Positions 16,865-25,489 of a stretch of DNA of 64,000 nucleotides are shown piece by piece (the stretch's first letter is position 1; each line of letters begins with the position of its first letter). The translations under genes were made by a program, and so were the position numbers. This stretch comes from CAZTQN01 sp964615765 (GTDB taxonomy: Bacteria; Planctomycetota; Phycisphaerae; Phycisphaerales; UBA1924): assembly GCA_964615765.1 (NCBI GenBank), contig CAZTQN010000010.1, positions 55,347 through 119,346 on the forward strand, given 5' to 3'. A model generated the notes under the pieces. The model was not told the origin of the DNA, made no database searches, and was given only the letters and a program-made list of their open reading frames with translations.

Positions 16865-17407
16865 TCACTCCGCGATGCCCAGATCCGCCTTCGTAAACAG
16901 CGCCTCGAACCGGATCCCGGCCGCCGCCATGTTCGCCGCCGCCCCCTCCTGCCGATCGATCGTCGCGATCACGCCGATAACCTGGGCCCCCTGCTGCTGC
17001 AAAACCTTGACCGCCTCCAAGGCCTGCCCGGCGGTCGTCGCCACATCCTCCAGCAGCACCACCCGCTCGCCCTTCTCCAGCTTGCCTTCGAGCTGCTTCG
17101 CCGTGCCATAGTCCTTCTTGGCGTTGCGCACGAACACGCACGGCTTGCCGGTCCGCAGGCTGGCCGCCGTCACCAGCGGAATCCCGCCCAGTTCCGCGCC
17201 CGCCAGCCGATCCACCCCGCCCTCGGCCCTTTCGAGGGCCGCGATCCGCCCCGCGAACCGCTCCGCCAACTCCTTCAACACCTCCGGACGGGTCGAGAAC
17301 AGGTACTTATCCAAGTAGTAACTGCTGGTACGACCCGAACGAAGCGTGAACGTGCCACGCAGCAGCGACACATCCGCGATCAACCGGGCGAGTTCTTGGT
17401 CGGTCAT
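16865..17407 (-). CDS. pyrE: orotate phosphoribosyltransferase
   Basis: A 180-residue type I phosphoribosyltransferase that makes OMP from orotate and PRPP in pyrimidine synthesis. It has the catalytic flexible loop KKDYGTAKQLEG (residues 97-108) and the PRPP-binding motif VVLLEDVATTAGQAL (116-130). The N-terminus carries the orotate-site pattern LRSGRTSSYYLDKYLFSTRP. Length is normal. The gene is divergent from the LTxxQ-like gene at 17502, with 94 bases between them. No other pyr gene is near. Confidence 0.93.
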   Translation of the reverse strand: MTDQELARLIADVSLLRGTFTLRSGRTSSYYLDKYLFSTRPEVLKELAERFAGRIAALERAEGGVDRLAGAELGGIPLVTAASLRTGKPCVFVRNAKKDYGTAKQLEGKLEKGERVVLLEDVATTAGQALEAVKVLQQQGAQVIGVIATIDRQEGAAANMAAAGIRFEALFTKADLGIAE

Positions 17408-17501
17408 GGCCCATCATTGGTGCGCGATTGGCAATGACAAGACCGCGGTGCACGTTGTTTCCAGGCACCCCCCTCCCCGTACCGTCCGCCGGAGCCCGCC
17501 G

Positions 17502-18446
17502 ATGACCCCGCGTACCGCCGCCTTCACCCTGATCGCCGCCGTCGGACTCTCCGCCCTCGCGCCCGCGGCGTCCGCTCAGTCCGACACCACGGACGCGCCG
17601 CTCTCCGGCCCGCGCGTGACGCCGCGCGACGCCGAGCCCACGCTCGTCGAGCGGGACTTCGGCGGGCGGCTCAAGCGCCTCGAGGCCGACCCGGTCCTCG
17701 CCGCCCTCGACAAGCTCACGCTCGACGCCGACACCCGCGCCCGCGTCGACGCCGTCATCGCCGAGCGCAACGCCATCGTCGACCGCCTCGTGCAGGACCA
17801 CTTCAAGACCATCGTCGAACTGCACAACGCCCGCCAGGCCGACGAGCGCGACAAGGTTCGCGAACTGCTCCGCGAGCTCGCCGGATACGCCCGCCCGCTG
17901 CTGTCCCGCGGCTCGCTCGCCGACGAAGTCCGCCCGCTGCTCCCCGAAGATCAGCGTCAGCAGTTCTCGAGCATGCTCAGCGAGTATCGCTCCGCCGCGC
18001 TCACCGACCGCATGGGCGGCGGGGACACCGGCCCCGCCATGTCCCGCGCTCAGGCCGCCACCACCGAACTGCTCACGGGCTTCGGCCAGGAGATCAAACG
18101 CGCCTACGACCGCACCTTCAACGCACGCAAGGCCGAGTTCGACAAACTTCTCGAAACCCTCAACCTCACGCCCGAGCAGGACGCGAAAGTCCGCGGCATC
18201 GTCGTTGACCAGTTCCAGAAGTCCCAGGGCCAATCCTCGCCGCGCGACCGCCGGCGCATGTTCATGCAGATCTACCGCGTCCTCGACGCCGAGCAGCGCA
18301 GCACGCTGATGGCCCGCCTGCGCGAACAGCGCGCCCTCGCCAACGAGGGCGAGCGTTCCACGCCCCCGGCGTCCTCCAAGCCCGCCCGCCGCGGCGCGCA
18401 GACGCCGCCGGCACAGCCCGACATGATGATCCCGCCGGAATCGTGA
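17502..18446 (+). CDS. periplasmic LTxxQ-like helical protein (paralogue 1)
   Basis: A 314-residue protein with a signal peptide (TLIAAVGLSALAPAASAQ). The rest is predicted to be almost fully helical and rich in Arg, Asp and Glu. LTPEQDAKVRGIVVDQF and LDAEQRSTLMARLREQ resemble the LTxxQ motifs of the Spy/CpxP group of periplasmic chaperone-like proteins. The C-terminal ~40 residues are Pro/Ala-rich and probably disordered. The next gene is a shorter, similarly organised paralogue 59 bases downstream, so tandem duplication is likely. The role is inferred, not shown. Confidence 0.65.
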   Translation: MTPRTAAFTLIAAVGLSALAPAASAQSDTTDAPLSGPRVTPRDAEPTLVERDFGGRLKRLEADPVLAALDKLTLDADTRARVDAVIAERNAIVDRLVQDHFKTIVELHNARQADERDKVRELLRELAGYARPLLSRGSLADEVRPLLPEDQRQQFSSMLSEYRSAALTDRMGGGDTGPAMSRAQAATTELLTGFGQEIKRAYDRTFNARKAEFDKLLETLNLTPEQDAKVRGIVVDQFQKSQGQSSPRDRRRMFMQIYRVLDAEQRSTLMARLREQRALANEGERSTPPASSKPARRGAQTPPAQPDMMIPPES

Positions 18447-18505
18447 CCGCGCCCGAGCGGCGCACCCATCCGCAACCGGGGGCAGCGCGGCGAGTACCAT
18501 CGCGC

Positions 18506-19408
18506 ATGCTGCCAATGCCGCAAGCCCCGCGAGTGCCGCCGTCGCTGCTGGTCCTGTGCGCGGGCGGAGCGCTGCTCCTCGCCCCCGCCGCCGAAGCCCA
18601 GATCGTGCCCAAGGCGCCGCCCGCGCCGACACCGACGCCGGCGTACACCCCGCCGCCCGCGCCCCCGCCCGTCCCCACCAAGCCGCCCGAGCCCGAGGTC
18701 GCCGTTCCCGATCTCGTTAAGCGTGACGCGGCGGGCGGGTTCCTGCCCATCACGGGCAGCGTCGAACTCGCCGCCATCCGCGCCCTCGAGCTCGACGCCG
18801 ACCGCCGCCAGCGCGTCGACGCCGCCCTCGAAGCCCGCAACGCCGAACTCGAGAAGTTCGTCATCGAGAACATCGAGAAGGTCGCCGCGGCGCATCAGGC
18901 CCGCGAGGGACTCAAGAACGTCACCGACTTCGCGCAGCTCGCCAGCGCGAAGGACGCCGCGACGCCGCTCCGCCAGGACAAACTGCTCGACCGCCTGCAG
19001 CGCGACGGCGCCATCAACGCCATGCACCGCTCCGCGCTCGACCGCGCCATCGCCCGCTACAACGAGGCCCGCCAGCGCGACTGGGAAACCCAGACCGGCA
19101 CCGACGTCATGAAGATCGCCACCCGCGTCGGCCAGCAGGGCTTCACCGACATGACCGGCGACGTCTTCGCGGCTCTCGACCGACTGCTGGAGCGGGCCGC
19201 CCCGTCGGTGCTCAACGGCGAGCACCGCCTGACGCTCGACAAATCGCAGGAGGACGCGGTCGTCCGCCTCAAGCCCGTGCTGCAGACGCCGCGCTTCCAG
19301 GACAACGCCGAGATCATGGAACAACTGCGCACCTTCGCGCTCAAGACGCTCGCGCCGGAACAGGCCCGCCAACTGCTCGCACCGGTCGCGACGCCGATCG
19401 GGCGGTAA
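18506..19408 (+). CDS. periplasmic LTxxQ-like helical protein (paralogue 2)
   Basis: A 300-residue protein with a signal peptide ending near AEAQ and then a proline-rich spacer (about residues 35-65, many PP pairs), which suggests reach across the envelope. The helical body shares its plan with the protein encoded just upstream: LDADRRQRVDAALEARNAELEKF here matches LDADTRARVDAVIAERNAIVDR there. LAPEQARQLL near the end is another LTxxQ-like motif. It is probably co-transcribed with paralogue 1. It converges with tsaB, with 35 bases between the stops. Confidence 0.65.
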   Translation: MLPMPQAPRVPPSLLVLCAGGALLLAPAAEAQIVPKAPPAPTPTPAYTPPPAPPPVPTKPPEPEVAVPDLVKRDAAGGFLPITGSVELAAIRALELDADRRQRVDAALEARNAELEKFVIENIEKVAAAHQAREGLKNVTDFAQLASAKDAATPLRQDKLLDRLQRDGAINAMHRSALDRAIARYNEARQRDWETQTGTDVMKIATRVGQQGFTDMTGDVFAALDRLLERAAPSVLNGEHRLTLDKSQEDAVVRLKPVLQTPRFQDNAEIMEQLRTFALKTLAPEQARQLLAPVATPIGR

Positions 19409-19443
19409 CGCCGGGATCGACCGCCAGCCCCCGTCAGCACTCG

Positions 19444-20286
19444 TCAGCCCGGCCCACCCGGCCCCTGCGGCTGCGCGCGGGCCCGCCACAGCCGCACCGC
19501 GTCCGGCTCGCGCGGGTAAATCGGCGCCAGCGCCGCCGGGTCGATCGCCTCGCCGCGGAGCGTGAGGTGCAGCAGCACCTCCGCCGAGAACCGCGGCGGG
19601 CACACCTCCACGCCCGCCGCGCTCGCCCACGCCCGCACCGCCCCCGGCAAAAACTGATCCCCCACGATCACGCGCACGCCCCGGGCCCGCAGCCCATCAA
19701 GCCCCGCATCGCCTGACGCAGCCGCCTCCGCCGACACTTCCCCCAGCACGTCGTGCCCGCCCGCTTCGGGCGTGAAGACCTCGCACCACGCCGTCGCACC
19801 CTTGCTCGCGAGCATGACGGCGATCGGCCCGCGTGTCCGCGTGCGTTCGGCTAAACCCGCGTACACCACCCGCGCCGAGCGCACCGACACGCACGCGCAC
19901 CCCGACGCCATCGCCAGCATCGCCCCGGCCGCACACGCGATCCGCAGGCTCGTGTACCCACCCGGCCCGGCGCTCACGCCCACGCGCGCCAGTTCCGCCG
20001 CCGTCACCTGACACCGCGTCATCAGCCGCTCGATCGCCGGGAGCAGATCGTCATCATGCCCACCCCGCGACGGCCCGCCGCCCGCCGGCCCGCCGGAGCG
20101 CAACCCCTCCACCCCAAGCACCCGCACGCCCGAAACCCCGGGCTCGATGCGCCCGAGCGCGACCTCGGCACTGCCGCCAACCCCCACTCCGCCCGCGCCC
20201 CCCGCCCCCCCCGCGCTCGGATTGCTGATCTCGATCGCCAGCACGAGCGTGCGCCCGCCGAAATCTTCCCGCGCTTGCTGAGCCAA
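19444..20286 (-). CDS. tsaB: tRNA threonylcarbamoyladenosine synthesis protein TsaB
   Basis: A 280-residue member of the ASKHA fold that partners TsaD and TsaE in making t6A37 on ANN-decoding tRNAs. The N-terminal LVLAIEISNP strand and the diagnostic GPGGYTSLRIACAAGAMLA motif are both present. A Gly/Ala-rich insertion follows the first strand (about residues 24-36). The only upstream start with a plausible ribosome site is TTG 20286, preceded by GAGGTG; an internal GTG at the VLAIEI strand is the alternative. The C-terminal half is poorly conserved, as is normal in TsaB. Confidence 0.85.
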   Translation of the reverse strand: MAQQAREDFGGRTLVLAIEISNPSAGGAGGAGGVGVGGSAEVALGRIEPGVSGVRVLGVEGLRSGGPAGGGPSRGGHDDDLLPAIERLMTRCQVTAAELARVGVSAGPGGYTSLRIACAAGAMLAMASGCACVSVRSARVVYAGLAERTRTRGPIAVMLASKGATAWCEVFTPEAGGHDVLGEVSAEAAASGDAGLDGLRARGVRVIVGDQFLPGAVRAWASAAGVEVCPPRFSAEVLLHLTLRGEAIDPAALAPIYPREPDAVRLWRARAQPQGPGGPG

Positions 20287-20317
20287 ATCGCACCTCTGCT
20301 CCCCGCGTCCCGGCTCG

Positions 20318-20365
20318 CCCGTCCCCCCTCGGCCCTCGGCCCTATCCCCTCGGCCCTTCCTCCCC
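20318..20365 (-). repeat. heptameric GGGCCGA-type tract after the arfB stop
   Basis: On the minus strand the sequence right after the TAG of the ArfB-type gene is a G-rich run of about seven-base repeats (GGGCCGA, GGGGATA, GGGCCGA, GGGCCGA). The same heptamer is found after ilvE at 49947-50003. The G-tract spacing fits the quadruplex pattern. It is somewhat degenerate. Confidence 0.7.
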
Positions 20366-20872
20366 CTAATCCCCCGACCCTTCCTTCCGCCGCCTCGACT
20401 TCACATCCGACCGCCGCTGCTTGCTCTCCAGCCGACGCTCGATGCTCCCGCGCGAGGGCTTGGTCTTCCGCCTGATCTTCGGCTCGGCCTGAGCGGCGAC
20501 GATCAGCTCGCGCAACTTCGCGAGGCACTCGGCCTTGTTGCCCGTCTGCGAGCGCTCGCTCTGGCTGACCAGCACGATCTCGCCGCCCACCGGCCTGGCC
20601 ACACCGTCCTCGCCGATCTGCGTCTGCTCGCCGACGATGCGGCTCGCGGCTTGCACGCGCAGCCGCCGCACCACCCGCCCCGGCAGCGGGAGCGCCTCGA
20701 CCCACACCCGCAGCTCCGCTTTGGTCGACACCTTGTTGACATTCTGCCCGCCCGGGCCCGAACTCCGCGAGAACGACCACCGCAGCACGTCACCGCTCAC
20801 GCGCACGCCGGGCGCGATCGACTCACCGCCGTCTGCTCCCGACGCCGATCTGTCCCCTATGGTCTCACCCAT
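20366..20872 (-). CDS. arfB: ArfB/YaeJ-type peptidyl-tRNA hydrolase (ribosome rescue)
   Basis: A 168-residue protein with the class-I release-factor catalytic domain only. It has SRSSGPGGQNVNKVSTKAELR with the GGQ tripeptide at residues 41-43, which cleaves the peptidyl-tRNA ester. No codon-recognition domain is present. The C-terminal ~35 residues are very basic (Lys/Arg-rich, ending KSRRRKEG), as in ArfB, where this tail enters the empty mRNA channel of stalled ribosomes. The ATG at 20872 overlaps the ATG of the divergent barrel gene, so no leader exists between them. Confidence 0.88.
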   Translation of the reverse strand: MGETIGDRSASGADGGESIAPGVRVSGDVLRWSFSRSSGPGGQNVNKVSTKAELRVWVEALPLPGRVVRRLRVQAASRIVGEQTQIGEDGVARPVGGEIVLVSQSERSQTGNKAECLAKLRELIVAAQAEPKIRRKTKPSRGSIERRLESKQRRSDVKSRRRKEGSGD

Positions 20873-21848
20873 GATGGTCCTTCCTATCGGCTCGTTCCTG
20901 CGGCGGATCGGTGCACCGAGCGTGAGCGTGGCTGCCTGCTTCGCCGGCGCCGCGGCGTGGGCCCAGCCCGCCCCCGTCGAAACCGCCACCGAGCCCGCAC
21001 CGGCTGAGACGCAGGCTACCGCGCCCGCCGCCGACTCCCCGACGGATCTGCCCGCGGATCAGCCCGCGCTCCCCGCGGCGAACAATCCTTGGACGGTCCA
21101 ACTCCGCCCGTGGGTCTGGTACGTCGCGCCCAGCGGCGACCTCCGCCTGCCGCTCGCCGCCGGCGCCTCCGGCACGCCCGGCGAGGTCGACCTGGACGAC
21201 ATCAACGCCGACGCCACCCGCCTCCGCCCCGCCGGTGATCTCGACATCGCCGCCGGCGAACTGCTCTTCTCCTTCTCCGGCGCCAGTTACGAACTGTCTC
21301 GCACCGGCCAGGCCCCGCGCACCGGCGTCAACCTCGGCGGCATCTCGGTCTCCCCCGCGCAGCGCTTCGACCTCAACTTCGAATACTCCACGTTCGAACT
21401 CACGCTCGGCTACCGCTTCCTCCATCACGACTTCCAGGCCGCCTCCAAGAGCCCCGAAGACGCCGTGCCGGTCGTGGTCTCCCTCTACGGCCTCGTCGGC
21501 GGGCGCGTGCACGACCTCTCCATCGACTTCCGCGCCTCCGGCACCGGCCCCACCGCCTCGTACGACGAACTCCTGGGCGAGCCCCTGATCGGGGCCCGGC
21601 TCATCGCCGAGTTCACCCCCCAATTCGGCATCGACATCCTCGGCACCGTCGGGTACTTCCCGAGCGACCCGGAGACGTTCTCCGTCGATATCCGTGCGGG
21701 TTTTTCCTGGACGCCGCTCGAGAATGTCGGCGTGCAGATCGGGTACCGTCAACTGCTGGTGGACATCGAAGATGGGGACAACCCTGCCCAGTTTACCTAT
21801 GACGGCGGGTTCGCCGGTCTGTTTACCGGACTTGTGCTGCGGTTCTGA
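20871..21848 (+). CDS. outer-membrane beta-barrel protein
   Basis: A 325-residue protein with an N-terminal signal sequence (SVAACFAGAAAWAQ), a Pro/Ala/Glu linker (residues ~30-65), then alternating amphipathic strands typical of a barrel (DLDIAAGELLFSFSGASYEL, RFDLNFEYSTFELTLGYRFL, NVGVQIGYRQLLVDIED). It ends in phenylalanine (GLVLRF), the usual C-terminal residue recognised by the BAM machinery. The start may be either of two adjacent ATGs (20871, 20874). An in-frame ATG at 20859 would overlap arfB further. Substrate and pore properties are unknown. Confidence 0.75.
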   Translation: MMVLPIGSFLRRIGAPSVSVAACFAGAAAWAQPAPVETATEPAPAETQATAPAADSPTDLPADQPALPAANNPWTVQLRPWVWYVAPSGDLRLPLAAGASGTPGEVDLDDINADATRLRPAGDLDIAAGELLFSFSGASYELSRTGQAPRTGVNLGGISVSPAQRFDLNFEYSTFELTLGYRFLHHDFQAASKSPEDAVPVVVSLYGLVGGRVHDLSIDFRASGTGPTASYDELLGEPLIGARLIAEFTPQFGIDILGTVGYFPSDPETFSVDIRAGFSWTPLENVGVQIGYRQLLVDIEDGDNPAQFTYDGGFAGLFTGLVLRF

Positions 21849-22199
21849 CCGCGTCGTAACCCCTGTAACAGCCCCAGTTTCGGGCACGCGGCGCTGCATC
21901 CACACAGAAAACTTGTAGTCTCGGACGTTTCCGTACGGGTGAGGCTATTGACCGGGAGGCGGTCTTCTCGGATACTGACGTCGTTGCGCCGCCCGGGTGG
22001 GATGCTGGATCCCGCCGCGCACCCAAGGCCGGTTCTCGGGCTTCCAACCTCGACTTTCACCACCCCATTCGTGGTCTTCCCGCGTGTTCGCACCTCGCAT
22101 CTGCTCGAGCCGGACGTAGTCCGTAGCGCGGCGGTCGCTTCGAGGCGCGAATAGGCGGCGAGAGGCGAGTCCGGGGCGGTATCCGGTTCACCCGCTCCG
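21849..22199. other. intergenic region upstream of the HU-like gene
   Basis: 351 bases without a convincing gene; short frames here have no family resemblance. It contains the HU promoter candidate at 21948-21976 and therefore a leader of roughly 215 bases in front of the HU-like start codon. No riboswitch or tRNA fold was recognised. Confidence 0.6.
21948..21976 (+). promoter_or_regulatory. sigma-70-type promoter candidate for the HU-like gene
   Basis: TTGACC at 21948-21953 matches the -35 consensus at 5 of 6 bases. A spacer of exactly 17 bases leads to GATACT at 21971-21976, 4 of 6 for the -10 box. It is the best consensus pair noticed in the window and lies ahead of a highly expressed class of gene. 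The transcription start would be near 21983. Confidence 0.5.
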
Positions 22200-22625
22200 A
22201 TGTCGACTGTCACCAAAAAAGACCTGATCGACCGGATCTCCGAACGCTCGGGGTGTAAGCGCGTCGACGTGAAGAAGGTCGTCCAGTGTTTGCTGGAAGA
22301 GATCACCGAGGACCTGGCCAGCGGGCATCGGCTGGAGTTCCGCGACTTCGGGGTCTTTGAGACCAAGGACCGGGCCGCCCGGGTGGCTCAGAACCCCAAG
22401 ACGATGCAGCGGGTGATCGTTCCCCGGAAACGAACGGTGAAGTTCAAGGTGGGGCGGCTGCTCAAGCAGCGACTGGACGAAGTGGCCGGGTCGGCCAACG
22501 AACACGGGGGCGCGGCCGTGGAAGCCGCACCCCCGGGTCAGGTGGTCGTTGTCACCAAGTCGCCGGATCAGATCGATCCGTCGGGCGCAAGCCGTGGCGC
22601 CAATGGTGCCGACGCCCCGCGATAA
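22200..22625 (+). CDS. HU/IHF-family nucleoid DNA-binding protein with C-terminal extension
   Basis: A 141-residue protein. Residues 1-95 are a complete HU fold: helix pair TKKDLIDRISERSGCKRVDVKKVV, strand GHRLEFRDFGVFETKD, and the DNA-intercalating arm with NPKT followed by VPRKRTVKFKVGRLLKQRL. The remaining ~45 residues are a low-complexity tail (Gly, Ala, Pro, Val) absent from classical HU. The start has no clear Shine-Dalgarno sequence. The protein is expected to bend and compact DNA in the nucleoid. Confidence 0.9.
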   Translation: MSTVTKKDLIDRISERSGCKRVDVKKVVQCLLEEITEDLASGHRLEFRDFGVFETKDRAARVAQNPKTMQRVIVPRKRTVKFKVGRLLKQRLDEVAGSANEHGGAAVEAAPPGQVVVVTKSPDQIDPSGASRGANGADAPR

Positions 22626-22631
22626 CCGGGA

Positions 22632-22649
22632 CCGGCGCGAACACGCCGG
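22632..22649. terminator. hairpin between convergent HU and chemoreceptor genes
   Basis: CCGGCG and CGCCGG form a 6-bp perfect stem around the loop CGAACA. It lies in the 38-base gap between the two converging stop codons. There is no T-tract. The location supports a shared terminator role, but the hairpin is short. Confidence 0.35.
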
Positions 22650-22663
22650 CCGGATCGAACCGG

Positions 22664-24193
22664 TTAGATCTTGAACTGCTGCACCAGCCCGCGGAGCTGC
22701 TCGGCCTTGGCCGAGAGCTGGGTCGCGGCGCCCGCGGCCTGCGTCGAGCCGGAGCCGGCCTCCTCGGCGGCGGCGGCGATCGACTGCATCATGCCCGCCA
22801 CGTTCTTGGTGCGGGCGACGATCTGCTCCAGGCTGTTGCCGGCCTGGGCCGCGGTGTCCACCCCGCGACGCACCAGCTGCGAGCCTTCGTTCATGCGCTC
22901 GACGCTGCTGGCGGTCTCGGTCTGGATGCTGCGGATCGACGCGCCGACCTGCTCGGTGGCCTTGGTGGTGCGCTCGGCGAGCTTGCGGACTTCGTCGGCG
23001 ACGACGGCGAACCCGCGCCCGTGCTCGCCGGCCCGGGCCGCCTCGATCGCGGCGTTCAGGGCCAGCAGGTTGGTCTGGTCGGCGATGTCGTTGATGACGC
23101 CGATGATCTGCCCGATCTCCTCGGAGCGAGCGCCCAGCCCGCTGACGGCCTGAGCGGACTTGCTGACGGCCCCGTCGATCTGCTTCATGCCCTCGACGGT
23201 CTGCGCGACCACGCTCCCGCCTTCCTCGGCGAGCTTCTGCGACTCGACGGCGGCGTCGGTGACGCTGGCCGACTGACGCGCGACCTCGCCCGCCGCGGCG
23301 GACATTTCTTCGCTGGAGGCGGCGATCTGCGTCGCGGCCCCGGCGACCTCGTGCGTCGCGCCGGCGATCTCGCGGACGGTCTTGTGCACCTTCTCGACAA
23401 ACGCGTTGAACCAGCGGGCCACTTCGCCCAGTTCGTCGTTCTTGGAGGCGTCGGCGCGGCGGGTGAGGTCGCCCTCGCCCTCGGCGATGTCCTTGAGCTG
23501 GTGCACCAGGGCCCGCGTGCCGCGGGTGATGCCCGTGGCGATCAGCACGCCCATGACGCCCGAAACGACCACGCCGACGAGGACCGCGCCGAGCATGATC
23601 ATCGTCGAACGGGTCGCGGCGGCCTCGGCGGCGTTCGTGTCCGCGTCAATCTCTTTCTCGATCTCCCCGCTCATCGCGCGGATCGATTCCAGCAGCGGCT
23701 GGAACGAGGCGACGGTGTCGTCGTTGAGCTTGTTGAGCTGGTCCTTCATCCCGCCGGCGGCGGCCGCGTCGGTGGTGCGGGTCTGCTGCCAGCGGACGGC
23801 CAGATCGGTCAACTGCGTGGTGTCGTTCCGCCACGCGGTGAGCTGGTTCTCAACCTGGCTCCACTCGCCGACGTGAGCGCTGGCGGCGTGGGTCTTCTCG
23901 AACTCGGCGGAGGCTTCGTCAACGAGCTTCCAAGCGTCGCGCAGGCGCGTCTGCTGGAACTCGAGTTCCTTGGCGTCGACCAGGTCGGACAGCATCCCGC
24001 TGCTCGCGGCCCGGACGCCGTTGAACGCGATCCGCATCTCGAGCACGGCCTCGCTGGCGACCATGTGCTCTTCGCCGAGCTTCTCGATCATCGCCGAGGA
24101 ACTGGACAGGCTGGAATAGCCCACGCCCCCGACGGCGAGCGTGATGACCGAACTCAAACCGAATGCCAGGTACAGCTTGTTCCGGATCAGCAT
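22664..24193 (-). CDS. methyl-accepting chemotaxis protein
   Basis: A 509-residue receptor. TM1 is near residues 7-30 (LAFGLSSVITLAVGGVGYSSL). A ~170-residue periplasmic four-helix-bundle sensor follows (MIEKLGEEHMVASEAVLEMRIAFNGVR...). TM2 is IMLGAVLVGVVVSGVMGVLIATG. A HAMP domain comes next (LKDIAEGEGDLTRRADASKNDELGEVARWFN) and then a coiled-coil signalling domain with the hairpin tip IGVINDIADQTNLLALNAAIEAARAGEHGRGFAVVADEVRKLAERT (written in family order; tip E-A-ARAGE-GRGFAVVA). It should pass ligand signals to CheA/CheW, which are not in the window. GGAGG lies 12 bases before the ATG. Confidence 0.93.
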   Translation of the reverse strand: MLIRNKLYLAFGLSSVITLAVGGVGYSSLSSSSAMIEKLGEEHMVASEAVLEMRIAFNGVRAASSGMLSDLVDAKELEFQQTRLRDAWKLVDEASAEFEKTHAASAHVGEWSQVENQLTAWRNDTTQLTDLAVRWQQTRTTDAAAAGGMKDQLNKLNDDTVASFQPLLESIRAMSGEIEKEIDADTNAAEAAATRSTMIMLGAVLVGVVVSGVMGVLIATGITRGTRALVHQLKDIAEGEGDLTRRADASKNDELGEVARWFNAFVEKVHKTVREIAGATHEVAGAATQIAASSEEMSAAAGEVARQSASVTDAAVESQKLAEEGGSVVAQTVEGMKQIDGAVSKSAQAVSGLGARSEEIGQIIGVINDIADQTNLLALNAAIEAARAGEHGRGFAVVADEVRKLAERTTKATEQVGASIRSIQTETASSVERMNEGSQLVRRGVDTAAQAGNSLEQIVARTKNVAGMMQSIAAAAEEAGSGSTQAAGAATQLSAKAEQLRGLVQQFKI

Positions 24194-24225
24194 GGACGAT
24201 TTCGCCTCCAAAGAGAGAGAAGAAC

Positions 24226-24243
24226 GTGCAAGTCGTTCACCCA
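24226..24243 (-). promoter_or_regulatory. possible sigma-54-type promoter of the chemoreceptor gene
   Basis: On the minus strand TGGGTGAACGACTTGCAC has GG and GC separated by exactly 10 bases, with TTGCA at the -12 position. The start site would be near 24215, about 22 bases before the ATG. Such GG-N10-GC pairs occur by chance in GC-rich DNA, so the support is weak. Confidence 0.25.
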
Positions 24244-24459
24244 CGGATCGGTGAAAACGGGCACGACATTGACCGTTTTGGGCGAAATCACAACCCGTCT
24301 TGACGAAGCGGCCAAAGACCACCTCTTGGGGGATGCCGTTACCCGGACGGTGTGACGAACGCGGCTTTAAGTACGGACATACAGATCAAAAACGCGGCTC
24401 GCGCCGCATGCTGGTGAGCCACACGATCGTGCGCACAACCGCTCCAACACGGACGAATC

Positions 24460-25329
24460 TCAGCGCGGCGCGGCGGCGCGGTCCGGCTCACGCTGCTCGA
24501 GGAGCCACCAGCGCCCGCGCGGGCGCCGGCGTGATTGCCAGGCGAACCCGAAGTTGCGCTGCGCGGCGTCGGCGATGCGGTCGACGGCTTCTTCCGGCGA
24601 ATCGGTGACGATCAGCAGGTCAAGGTCCTTGGCGTTGATGCACCCTTCGCGCAGCAGGCTGTCGCGGATGAACGCGATCATGGGCTGCCAGTATTTGGTG
24701 CCCATGAGGATGATGGGAAAGTCGCGGATCTTGCCGGTCTGCACGAGCGTGAGGGTTTCGAAGAGTTCGTCGAGCGTGCCGAACCCGCCGGGGCAGATGA
24801 CAAAGGCGTAGGAGTATTTGACGAGCATGACCTTGCGGACGAAGAAGTAGCGAAACTCGACGAAGCGGTCGAGGTAGGGGTTGGGCTTCTGCTCGTGGGG
24901 GAGGGTGATGTTGCAGCCGATGGAGGGCCCGCCGGCGTCGCGAGCGCCGCGGTTGGCGGCCTCCATGATGCCGGGCCCGCCGCCGGTCATGATGGTGAAG
25001 CCCAGGCGGGAGATGCGGGCGGAGACGTCGCGGGCCATCTGGTAGTGCGGGTGGTCTTCGGGGAAGCGGGCGGAGCCGAAGACGGTGACGCAGGGCCCGA
25101 CGAAGTGCAGGGCGCGGAAGCCCTTGATGCACTCGATGAAGATGCGGAAGGCGCGGGCGAGCTCGAAGCCGCGGCGCTGCGGGCCTTCAAGGAAGCGGCC
25201 TTCTTCGACGTTGCGGGTGGCTTTGCCCCAGCGGCCCTTGGGATGGCCGGGCGGCCGCGGTGCGGCGTCGTCTTGAGGGGCCGGAGAACCGGCGGGCGGT
25301 GGAACGCTGGAGGAGTTGGTGGCGGTCAT
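24460..25329 (-). CDS. LOG-family protein (TIGR00730 type nucleoside-5'-monophosphate phosphoribohydrolase)
   Basis: A 289-residue Rossmann-fold protein. The two LOG signatures are present: GGGPGIMEAANRGARDAGG (from about residue 116) and CPGGFGTLDELFETLTLVQTGK (from about 179). The first supplies the Arg and Glu of the active site. Family members cleave the N-glycosidic bond of nucleotide monophosphates such as cytokinin-ribotides or AMP. The first ~45 residues are a Pro/Ala-rich extension. ATG 25329 is chosen over a longer frame that lacks conservation. The physiological substrate is unknown. Confidence 0.85.
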   Translation of the reverse strand: MTATNSSSVPPPAGSPAPQDDAAPRPPGHPKGRWGKATRNVEEGRFLEGPQRRGFELARAFRIFIECIKGFRALHFVGPCVTVFGSARFPEDHPHYQMARDVSARISRLGFTIMTGGGPGIMEAANRGARDAGGPSIGCNITLPHEQKPNPYLDRFVEFRYFFVRKVMLVKYSYAFVICPGGFGTLDELFETLTLVQTGKIRDFPIILMGTKYWQPMIAFIRDSLLREGCINAKDLDLLIVTDSPEEAVDRIADAAQRNFGFAWQSRRRPRGRWWLLEQREPDRAAAPR

Positions 25330-25489
25330 GCGCGGGAAGACAAGGGGGACGGCTGGGAAGTGCTTCGCGCGTGCGGGCGCACGGCCGAGAACACGGTCAG
25401 AGCGTATCAACCGGGACCCCGACGCTCATCGGAGCGACCGCCTCGACTTGTCCGCCTCGGGGACGAACGATGACTGCTCGCACCCTGCT

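Noticed and set aside
23021..24355. 444-codon plus-strand frame opposite the chemoreceptor gene
   Set aside because: It is antisense to clear chemoreceptor domains and has shadow-type composition.
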